Assembly (NCBI RefSeq): GCF_028473665.1
Contig: NZ_CP098774.1
Span: 744,001 to 808,000 of the forward strand
Length of the DNA: 64,000 nt
Source: Sphingomonas sp. QA11
GTDB lineage: Bacteria > Pseudomonadota > Alphaproteobacteria > Sphingomonadales > Sphingomonadaceae
Direction: 5' to 3'
Shown: positions 26,801-31,606 of the stretch, one piece after another
How the letters are laid out: every line of letters starts with the position of its first letter
How positions within the stretch are numbered: position 1 is the first letter of the stretch
Notes under the pieces: generated by a model
Database searches by the model: none
What the model saw: only the letters and a program-made list of their open reading frames with translations
Told to the model about the DNA's origin: nothing
Position numbers and translations under genes: made by a program

Positions 26801-27970
26801 TTCGCCGATCTCTACACGGCCTTCTCGAAGATAGATCCGCTGCGGCAGCAGGATTTCCTCGTCAACGACCTTTACTTCAACGAACTTGCGCAGGCGGGAA
26901 ATTCTAAGGGGCCGTCCTATCTCCAATATGTTCGCGGCTATCGGGCGATACAGACCCTGTTCCCGAAAAGCCTCGGCTATACCGACAATCTTGCACCCTA
27001 CACGCTCGATCCGTCGACAGTCTCCGAAGACCATCCGCTGGGCGAACCCGTCCGCAACATTGTCGCTGGCCAGCCGCAGCGCGCCAAGCGAGTCATCACC
27101 GGCAATGTCGATCTGCGCCTTGCGACGATCCAGACAGGACGTGGCGGCAATGTGACGATCCTGGGTCCCGGCGGCGATATCATTGCCGGTTCGGTCGTCC
27201 GCACGTCCGATCAACCGCAACGACGCGCGACTGCTTTCAGTTTCCCCAACGCCGCCAGGCTGCCAGGCTTGGAAGCGGGTGACCTTACGTCCCAGGCTCC
27301 CAGCCGGCTGGCCTCGGTTCCGCTTGGTTTCGAGGGTGTCCTGACCTTGCAGGGTGGACAGATCAGATCCTTCACGGACGGCGACTTCATCCTCAATCAA
27401 AGCCGTGTCTTCACCCAGCAAAGCGGCAACATCACGATGTGGTCTTCCAATGGAGATTTGAACGCCGGGCAAGGTCCGAAGAGCGCGTCAAACTTTCCGC
27501 CGGTCACCGTCAGGTTCGATGAAAACGGGTTGGCCGAAGTGAATAGCGCCGGCAGCGTCGCCGGCGCGGGCATCGGTGCATTTAAACGCACGCCATCCGA
27601 TCCGCCATCCGATGTGATCCTGATCGCGCCCGTCGGAGAGGTTGATGCCGGGGATGCCGGGGTTCGCGCTTCGGGCAATATCGTGGTCGCCGCCGCACGC
27701 GTTGCCAATGCCGACAACTTCAAGGCGGCCGGCGACATCACGGGCGTGCCGAGTTCTGCAGTGACCGCCAAGATTGCGTCTCCCGGAGATGCCGCGTCCG
27801 CGATCGCGGCACAGGCTGCCGGAGCTTCAAATGCCGCAAACAATCAGGGTGATCGACGCTCAGTGATCACGGTTGACGTGCTCGGTCCGGCGGGAGCTGA
27901 AAAGCGTTGTCCAGGTTCGGAGCGGGTCGATCAGAACTGTTCTGATGATGACGGGCAGTCAAAGAAGTGA
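14822..27970 (+). CDS. TpsA exoprotein, filamentous haemagglutinin family (4382 aa)
   Basis: The largest gene of the window. A signal peptide spans about 1-38 (LIGVSIATLASGLAATPANA). It is followed by an extra helical segment (about 65-160) and then the TPS domain (about 165-320) with WNSFNIGANTTLQFNQ and NQSGIIFG, the counterpart of the NPNGI motif that docks on TpsB. Long stretches of short degenerate beta-helix repeats (GSI.L, GG.I.., 'ADGGAITIAGTID') fill the rest. The C-terminal third (e.g. IDQSAIFLPKQARITAAGDI) resembles the DUF3739 region of this family. There is no toxin-type C-terminus or VENN motif, and no immunity-like gene follows. The last 20 residues contain a Cys pair (4363 and 4373). 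The ATG at 14822 follows CGGAG. It is likely an adhesin or matrix protein exported through the TpsB at 7389. Confidence 0.9.
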   Translation: MTIREAFLPRLDHRSMLLIGVSIATLASGLAATPANAQSTLSGILGTKANAPKPQPQGPSTTPQRGVTMNQALSRQRATSSRAEQIRAYVISARDAVVAANRGNVTDGLSSSGLDPTANIREAVAAARAGDSARANELLIAASASLDDTGLKTWQGAGLPAQTTGADGKIKVAIDQTQERALLSWNSFNIGANTTLQFNQKSNGVAQPGWVAVNRVSNAVAPSQILGNLTADGTVVVLNQSGIIFGQNSQVNTHSLLASTLELGNAARFVSGNTGPTQATTIAERNSIFLQNGLFTPANGTTGRIDAGYIGPLLVSGMSLGNGTQFSNTPEGGIVVDHGANIKSSAGGFVMLTAPKIENAGTLIAVDGQVSLQAGRAVTYDQSTGAGSASDPFVRGYKLNSFVYSGQAEGTIVNAGLIESRRGYISLGTGADGSITHSGLLSTTTSVSRNGKISLTSGSVLLAGSSDPAMASGIEMLADGNGETIPRGSANEPAGFKTSQIEIGTQILIEGRPVGALIATNFSMGRNALIYAPGANISVGVKTITDETFDVVHPGHIDIAGGAMIDVSGLKDVQLAASRNQIAITPVKRGELRDTPNYREVALDGNFSLNGATLYVDPRISGVRDDGVAWVGSPLIEAGSLASQISSSAAEFLTKGGSVNLSTSELRNFSNVRVSTAPSVHIARDAVIDFSGGWVNYAAGSVKTSKLVTNDGRVVDISQANPNDVYVGVAEGFSSVQPRFGVLNTFVNPATETSRYEQSYDEGRDAGALTINAAAVSVDGTVYGNAFAGARQINRGTRPSLASQASGRLLQRSPYELPAGGALSITSLGDVLVYHGRRGSAESDWSELLLDDTMLSGAGLSRLSLSAAGSVTFADAAPFTLQTPDALTITGASRVELAPGGALVVGAGRTIRFDGTVEVASGSITARTMLVGKATDALGAGHLDLAKSNGSAFRTGLYGDGNGDDISPNYLYAQNPGDLNPFDIVVTGSLSTAGLWVNDFAQAGLGRGGAFSDGGSISLTVAPRVFAAVGSDLESAREAIDLSGSIRLRGSLNVGSGGYVTPTGGLVLTGKGGDVSLINATVYASTNLTFSGLLRGDTDFSAVANLPIEGTNQSVEFTPVPGGQNVDAVLAALVPTPSSTIDLASGSIRGFGFAGGGTFTLVAPDISFGSDNRAGSTHIGFDFFRTTGFGTLDVSSYRSRIVDDVFANDRVSKSAFLETTRFVVGAGERFDLTQWMLPTFLNADQTKALRGLATGADLTAQSFLSPTKNDNLWDQRAAHLVLGGLTELDVLAGGQVTGAPEASLTVSKLYNAGSIILHGGTISQRGDLIMSLLQGGLGVRGTDLGGRGLAEAFGGPPDAEGRFNEQATNAAGVTSSGRLLTNQELVTREGADRLIYFLGLMDESRGVLLTSGSTTDLSGVALVNPRAPFKSNGDRIRVGRVVDGGTLRTDPARQVVRSIAANALATIDTGRTLVRQDGATLDISGASAVFDQAIGLGSYAPYLEWSKAGTISALAGGSLGTTLIAARGGNGRAEGGVLEWLRPTIGGSSGGSDFNYLSANLIAQSGFDTLIARGGLTLDGDFSLTLRKALMVTSQDPVVAGNLFDTDASVSIGATAGTNASISASYIRFASRRGIVGGDVAQAGDADVRFIAGTQGIDLAGGIRFDKSIASLLFGTPGDVRLIGVNDQTPGNLPVYNGQLFANADITFDARRTYATTGTGNLQGMLEALPADRSRPYDLLALGDHKITFGNSYLDPNAPLPLSAGSHLRVLAAQIIQNGYLAAPLGLLELGSATSISVDGTQSTPTRSVTFGAGSITTVSGFGTNIPYGTTTDLIEYFFPTLGTPITRLPAGELRLAGNSIVQETGALFDGRGGGDVFAYEFQSGVGGSRDVLDRFNRDGFSSNGYDPATGIGYQYADRRQVFALVAIGQLGKIAPYDPIYSADYGSAGPVDLYGANAGRTVILDGGQGVAAGEYLLVPAKYAMSIPGALRLVENTDAAALIPGTSSRLLDGSIVVGGTYGYAGTGISESARRSFTVQSKDVFLKYSQIKTTSGSGYIAAKAVKGGLGRSRLPLDAARVVLAPLSELRVAGIFDTTPVDGGQGGQFDILGQNIVIGGDGRQASAGVLRVSDSTLNKLNAASLLVGGQRTENADGTTTIAATAANITVAGGAHLQAPELLLAVGGNGSRLTVEDGAQIAAIGAVGTQSGSDYMASADGSLLRLANGKERLVTRTGTGSNMSSIEIGAATLSGDALGLDSSGSFAVSNAADLHAKWIAVSGQSIRFDGGNDVAGQAGVIGSNLEAKLALAERLTVRSPGTIRFSAGTHQFNDLVLDTASLAASARGGSAGSVLVKAGNARLLNSTGANDGCATAGMCAPAGSFTLNAATLSFGANSVRATGFAGGVTLAASDGMYVEGKGSFSTGDASLTLRTPFLADRASAADPREQKVRPDYTFLSTGDFAMNAAGTNGAAKIDGNAAPGARIAIGTIDDRARSVAIDGGRIRATAGIIDIQSKTDIALRGASLEVPGFEQTFGDKVDPVTVSAGGGTINLLAANGNINLDSRTSLVSDTGLGSAGTINLLASNGAITLDATINSEAKGRRQGSFTFDSGTGAFGLGGFVDRYGTLFGGDFRVRSGAGNLDLGAGQTLNAKNVTLTADGGAITIAGTIDTSGVNVSGMSADDARNAAVNGGDIALWGNSGVTLTSTARLDTHTTGYAATDSRPATAGDVTIGIKSQSAAITIAKGAIIDAGARRTQADPGVGRLIPQVITDPATGNPVTVYRYAEPDAGGKVSFRAPVIGDGKDKVAVSLGGAIQGAGSIQLEAFQRYDLDAIANSGLYSGISRAADGTLLLNMAAVGANPFTERFTLADGTSSLVQFIQDFGVSTVDGSSLEGVRLRPGVELASTGGIKTETQWNLAAASFSPEQLQAAVGAGVLKVIPELSQGGQTQYRVVPGREGDLLEHYATFLYRVDGSARGEAPVVTLRAGGNLTVNRSISDGFFTFRDKSDPAYTNYQLGGGDRGYSPALQFSCGGNTGNCGTIVSYRDGVANNPGVNGTIAISLSSAAVQGDMTSGAPYVNSPLSLIGNGAAGAVDANGNPVGDTLGFGELFPLLSSNTAMHSSDLRLVAGAGSILSANPLQVNRALNADMTVSGEFSYRLTATGTVNYAGPLQFRLFRSSTDTNQVNFNIGDTLKLTNTTAGLDRLKDDAYTQFSWGTGTTGLSADARAAARAYFAGKGYSFTGSANQPSGIIAPLSEVVGFLQSFEPTYQAGLATGRTGYSANRTPPVIRYGNANQQNSPDAPNQAHVRTYIRTGDGAVDVAASRDIDLRGASAPVYRRADGTLAQQPNYDGSQAAQAAQFASAAIYTSGVRVAPININARVMGDGALVSITPDSPYLVPGIEKVDFIPSPRALSDTLPVLARGGGDIVLDAGRDVLGRRDAWSETLGASGQSYAGASNGSSTGAGVTAGQFAQRWLTGGIGVDTELGIASRYFTSGVGALGGGDVKVRAGRDVTDLNVVLASGVTTNMTDAGAAMLAFGSGDLSVAAGRDILAGRFDIATGAASVHADGDVAAFGMEPLAAQTPQYLRIRLSNAVVDVSARGAATVASVSALGVDQSFNSAGFFSPAASFSLSATGTAKIAQTAGIGGRTDYGQQPSYIPPGVITPTAYTQVLPPTLEMTSLTSSVELPRNSAQLLYPSTIGQLRLFSAGNIDQLVIAMSDADPSSLGGAFAAPAGTVSYQLPFVTVDTTDAQLRDQHNQRITHAGDPAPVRIYSNGDIDQSAIFLPKQARITAAGDIVDMFFNGQNLSSEDVTRIRAGGDIVGTTAAAGGLPFVKSSNFILGGPGTLIVEAGGDLGPFVTSANVTSPVDGKTYTFAGGIRTIGNDYNPWLTGAGADMSVRFGMAAGADYAALRETYLNPENLARLDGDLFEQVKDSFGNQRPDRGKPIYAPLLAEWLRDNAPDAFASLFGGQNFPDTPAGNAVLAVVSYGKFADLYTAFSKIDPLRQQDFLVNDLYFNELAQAGNSKGPSYLQYVRGYRAIQTLFPKSLGYTDNLAPYTLDPSTVSEDHPLGEPVRNIVAGQPQRAKRVITGNVDLRLATIQTGRGGNVTILGPGGDIIAGSVVRTSDQPQRRATAFSFPNAARLPGLEAGDLTSQAPSRLASVPLGFEGVLTLQGGQIRSFTDGDFILNQSRVFTQQSGNITMWSSNGDLNAGQGPKSASNFPPVTVRFDENGLAEVNSAGSVAGAGIGAFKRTPSDPPSDVILIAPVGEVDAGDAGVRASGNIVVAAARVANADNFKAAGDITGVPSSAVTAKIASPGDAASAIAAQAAGASNAANNQGDRRSVITVDVLGPAGAEKRCPGSERVDQNCSDDDGQSKK

Positions 27971-28045
27971 AATTTTATTTGTTCGGCGCGTCAATTCAAT
28001 GAGAAGTGATTTAACTCTAAATCGACAGTCAGGGAGGCTATTATA

Positions 28046-29530
28046 ATGTCATTCGATATAAGTAAGCTAAACGGCGTTACATTCAACGCTAATGCCTTCG
28101 ATAAAATAGAGGTATTCCAGCCAGGGTCGACTTTTGATTCGTCTGAGATTGTCGTCGATAGCGTCGGATCTTACGCGGGAAATGCCAATGATCCAAGAAA
28201 TCCTGGAAAAATTACGGTTGTAAGTAGCAATTACGTGCCTGGCGGGTACGACGACTCAAATTATTTTCAATATTTTCTTCCTTCGTTTGGTGGCATCCAA
28301 TTCGATGGTGTCGTGGACGGGAGTGGGAACCCTATTACTTTTTACATCCACGGTTTTGCCGAAAATGGCCTGATCTTGTCGCGGTATGAGGTCACCGGCG
28401 CTGGCGGCTCCGTTTTGCCCGGCGGTGGTTTCGATGGGGGGCAGGCCTTCATGGGCAATAGCTATATCCTGAGCACCTACGGTTTCGGGCTCGATGGCAT
28501 GCGATTCCCGATAACGTTCGACAAGGATCCGATCGCATATACTTTCCCGCCAGTTTGTTTCGCGGAGGGCACGCGGCTCGAAACCGTTACCGGACTTGTC
28601 GCGGTCGAGGATTTGAGCGAGGGGGACATGGTGATCACTGCCGCCGGTATCCAGCGCGCCGTGAAGTGGACTGGCGAGATGACGGTGCGTCCGGCGGCTC
28701 ATCCTCGGCCCCATGAGGTGAATCCCGTTCGTGTGAGCGCACATGCCTTTGGTTCGGACGTTCCCAAGCATGACGTGCGCCTGTCGCCAGGCCATTCGGT
28801 GTTCGTTGATGGAGTGCTCGTCCCGGTAGGGCGCCTGATCAATGGGGCCACCATCGTCCAGGAGGCTGTGGAAAGAGTCCGCTATTTCCACGTCGAGCTC
28901 GAAAGCCACGACGTGCTGCTTGCTGAAGGCCTGCCTTGCGAATCCTATCTCGACGACGGCAATCGAGGCAGTTTCCGCAACTCAGCGGGCTTCGCCGAAT
29001 TCTACGGCCGGCTTGACCCCAAGAGCTGGGACGATGCCTGCGCGCCGCTGGTCGCGGACGGCCCGCAACTGGTGCAGATCCGGCAGCGCCTGCACGTCCA
29101 GGCCGAAGCCCTGGGCTGGGTGAAAGCTGAAGATCCGGCTCTTCGGATCGTTGCGGAAGGTGCCGATATCAAGCCGTTGCACACGGCGGGCAATCGCCAT
29201 TGGTTCGTTGTTCCAGCAACCTCCATGCTCACGCTGACGTCGACAGGCGGCGTGCTGTCGCATGTTATGCCAGGCATCAGCGATGGCCGCAGCCTTGGCG
29301 TCGCGGTGTCGGAGGTGCGGGTCAACGGTGTGACTGTCGATCTCGATGCCGATGCATTCGGCGCGGGCTTTTATCCGCTCGAGCGAAACGGCAGCACGAA
29401 GTGGCGCTGGACCGACGGCGCGGGAAGTCTTTCGACCATGGTGATGGAGCCGGCGATGATCGAGGTCGCCGTCCTCATGGTTGCCCCATCGTGGCGTCGC
29501 AAGATGCCGGACCTCCGTATCGTCGCCTGA
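28046..29530 (+). CDS. Hint-domain (Hedgehog/intein-type) secreted protein
   Basis: A 494-residue protein after a good ribosome site (GGGAGG). Residues about 1-170 are Gly/Asn-rich beta-type sequence without recognised domain. A Hint_2 domain begins at about residue 172 with CFAEGTRLETVTGLVAVEDL, where the first Cys is the usual splice or cleavage nucleophile. It continues with HDVRLSPGHSVFVDGVLVPV and HDVLLAEGLPCESY. About 200 residues of additional C-terminal sequence follow. Such proteins in alphaproteobacteria are thought to be secreted and self-processed. No classical signal peptide is seen. It ends at a strong hairpin and lies between tpsA and a sulfotransferase. Confidence 0.8.
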   Translation: MSFDISKLNGVTFNANAFDKIEVFQPGSTFDSSEIVVDSVGSYAGNANDPRNPGKITVVSSNYVPGGYDDSNYFQYFLPSFGGIQFDGVVDGSGNPITFYIHGFAENGLILSRYEVTGAGGSVLPGGGFDGGQAFMGNSYILSTYGFGLDGMRFPITFDKDPIAYTFPPVCFAEGTRLETVTGLVAVEDLSEGDMVITAAGIQRAVKWTGEMTVRPAAHPRPHEVNPVRVSAHAFGSDVPKHDVRLSPGHSVFVDGVLVPVGRLINGATIVQEAVERVRYFHVELESHDVLLAEGLPCESYLDDGNRGSFRNSAGFAEFYGRLDPKSWDDACAPLVADGPQLVQIRQRLHVQAEALGWVKAEDPALRIVAEGADIKPLHTAGNRHWFVVPATSMLTLTSTGGVLSHVMPGISDGRSLGVAVSEVRVNGVTVDLDADAFGAGFYPLERNGSTKWRWTDGAGSLSTMVMEPAMIEVAVLMVAPSWRRKMPDLRIVA

Positions 29531-29536
29531 TGCAGA

Positions 29537-29563
29537 CGCGCCCGGGCCAGGTGCCCGGGCGCG
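29537..29563 (+). terminator. 11-bp GC hairpin after the Hint gene
   Basis: CGCGCCCGGGC (29537-29547) pairs perfectly with GCCCGGGCGCG (29553-29563) around a 5-base loop, 7 bases after the Hint stop. No T-run follows, so it may be a pause, attenuator or rho-assisted terminator. It supports a downstream start at 29599 for the next gene. Confidence 0.55.
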
Positions 29564-29598
29564 CCAGTTCGGCCACACCTCTCATCCGGGGGCTGCCA

Positions 29599-31464
29599 AT
29601 GTCCGTACTGCTCGAGCGTGAGCCCGCACCGGCCGACACCGGCATGTGCGTCTGCGGGTCGGGGCTGAGGCAGCCGCGATGCTGCGGCCTCGATCTGCGG
29701 CAGATCGAACCGGAGGCGGCGGAGCCACCGCCTGCAGACCAGCTTGCTGCGTTGAAACGCGCCTATCAGGATGGCGATCTCGCGGCGGTCCGCCGCATCG
29801 CCATCGGGATACTGGACGTATCGCCCGGTCAGCGCGAGGCGCTTGGCATGCTGTTCAACCTTCTCAAGGAAGGCGGTGAACTGGAAGCCGCGGGAATGAT
29901 CGCAGACCGGCTGGCACGTCTTCACCACAATGACGCGGTCTCACGCATGATTGCCGCCCAGTTCTTCCTCGCGCGGAACGACATGCCACGCGCGCAGCTT
30001 CATTCGAGGATGCTCGTACGCCTGGCGCCGGAGGCGCCCGTCTCCCACTTCACCATGGGCGCAGCCTTTCTCGCTCAAGGCAATGGCCAGGCCGCGGAGC
30101 ATCACCTTCGCATCGCCCTGCGGCTCCCGCCATCACGTGGCCCGCGAATCTCGATGGCCGAAGTAGAGGCCAATCTCGCTTTGGCGCTACGTCACCAAGG
30201 CCGGTTTGATGAAGCGCGCGAGATTTTTGCGCGACTGACCGAGGCCAATGGCCCTAATCTGACGGTCCTGCTGTCCTGGGCCGGACTTGAGGAGTCGGCT
30301 CAGCAGTTCGAGACTGCCGCCGGACTGCTCGATCGCGCCCTGACTCTGGCACCCGGCAATCCTCGCGCGTCGGTCGCCCGCGCCGCACTGTATCGCCGGA
30401 CCAGGCAGCCCGAGCGAGCGCTGGATGCATTGCAGCCGGTCACTGGCCCGTCGGTCGAGGAGGGCGTGGAAGGCGCCGGCTTGCTCCAGAAGGGCCAGAT
30501 CCTGGATTCGATGGGCCGCTACGACGAAGCCTTCACGGCGTTCGACGCCTTCAAGCGACAACTACGCGAGAGAAGCGGGCACAGCTATCGGGCAGAGCAT
30601 GCCGAACGGCTTGTTACCGCGCTTCGGGACTTCTTTACCGAAGGGCGCAGCCCGCTGCTTCCGCGCGCTGAAATTCGGGGTGACAGTCCGCAGCCGATCT
30701 TCATCATCGGCTTTCCCCGTTCCGGGACCACCCTGGTCGAGCAGACTTTGACCTCGCACCCGAACGTGTCCGCGGGAGACGAGCTGCCGATCATCGGTTC
30801 CATCGCCGAGCGCTCGCAGATGTTGCTTGGCAGCCCGGGGCACTATCCCATTTCATTGAGCGAATTGTGGTTGGGCGACCGCGTAGGTCATATCCAAACG
30901 CTGCGCGACCTCTATCTCAACGAGGCAGCGCGCTTTGGCGCGGTCGATCCCTCCAGGCGCTGGTTCACGGACAAGATGCCGCTCAACGAGACTCATCTAG
31001 GCCTGATCAGCCTGTTGTTTCCTGCCTCGCCGGTCATCCATCTGGTGCGACATCCACTCGACGTTGTGTTGTCGGCCTTCTCCAACGGCCTGACCCATGG
31101 CTTCTATTGCGCCTATGCGCTGGAGACCGCGGCCCGGCACTATGCCCTGATCGCGGACTTGATCGCGCATTACCGAGCGGCGATGCCGATCAACTATCAT
31201 GCCGTGCGCTACGAGGACCTGGTGGTCGACCAGGAACGGCAGGTCCGGAGCCTTTTCGATTTCATCGGCGAACCGTTCGATCCGAAGACTTTGGACTTCC
31301 ATACGAATGCCCGGCCGGCACGGACCGCGAGCTATGCGCAAGTCACGGAGAAGCTCTACGAGCGATCTCGCTACCGGTATCGAAATTATCTGAAGCATCT
31401 TCAGCCGGTGATTCCGATTCTGCAGCCTTCGATAGACCGGCTAGGCTATGTCATCGAGGAATGA
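29599..31464 (+). CDS. TPR-containing sulfotransferase
   Basis: A 621-residue protein. It begins with a small Cys cluster (CVCGSGLRQPRCC) resembling a SEC-C type zinc motif. TPR-like helical repeats occupy about residues 60-340. A PAPS-dependent sulfotransferase domain follows, with the 5'-phosphosulfate loop FIIGFPRSGTTLVEQTL and the 3'-phosphate motif VIHLVRHPLDVVLSAFSNGL. It would transfer sulfate from PAPS to a glycan, protein or small acceptor. The ATG at 29599 has a GGGGG ribosome site. The upstream ATG at 29530 overlaps the Hint stop but would run translation through a strong hairpin. Its neighbours are the Hint protein and tpsA, possible targets of modification. Confidence 0.85.
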   Translation: MSVLLEREPAPADTGMCVCGSGLRQPRCCGLDLRQIEPEAAEPPPADQLAALKRAYQDGDLAAVRRIAIGILDVSPGQREALGMLFNLLKEGGELEAAGMIADRLARLHHNDAVSRMIAAQFFLARNDMPRAQLHSRMLVRLAPEAPVSHFTMGAAFLAQGNGQAAEHHLRIALRLPPSRGPRISMAEVEANLALALRHQGRFDEAREIFARLTEANGPNLTVLLSWAGLEESAQQFETAAGLLDRALTLAPGNPRASVARAALYRRTRQPERALDALQPVTGPSVEEGVEGAGLLQKGQILDSMGRYDEAFTAFDAFKRQLRERSGHSYRAEHAERLVTALRDFFTEGRSPLLPRAEIRGDSPQPIFIIGFPRSGTTLVEQTLTSHPNVSAGDELPIIGSIAERSQMLLGSPGHYPISLSELWLGDRVGHIQTLRDLYLNEAARFGAVDPSRRWFTDKMPLNETHLGLISLLFPASPVIHLVRHPLDVVLSAFSNGLTHGFYCAYALETAARHYALIADLIAHYRAAMPINYHAVRYEDLVVDQERQVRSLFDFIGEPFDPKTLDFHTNARPARTASYAQVTEKLYERSRYRYRNYLKHLQPVIPILQPSIDRLGYVIEE

Positions 31465-31554
31465 TCTGTAATTTGCGTTCGAGGAAACTGCGGGGCGGAC
31501 GTAGCTGATTCAAGCCCGTTTCACTTGAGCGGCATGGCTGCTTGTCAGAAGGGT

Positions 31555-31580
31555 GTGGCCCTGGATTTCTCCAGGGCCAC
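31555..31580. terminator. hairpin between convergent genes
   Basis: GTGGCCCTGGA (31555-31565) and TCCAGGGCCAC (31570-31580) form a perfect 11-bp stem with a TTTC loop. It lies between the convergent sulfotransferase and PstS-like genes and can serve both strands. Confidence 0.7.
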
Positions 31581-31606
31581 CGAGTTTGATCGTGAAGAGA
31601 GCGATG

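Noticed and set aside
14822..27970. Long exact tandem repeats in tpsA
   Set aside because: The repeats are short and degenerate beta-helix units. I found no long identical copies by eye.
27400..28045. Contact-dependent inhibition toxin and immunity pair at the tpsA 3' end
   Set aside because: There is no VENN-like boundary and no distinct toxin domain, and the next gene is a Hint-domain protein, not a small immunity protein.
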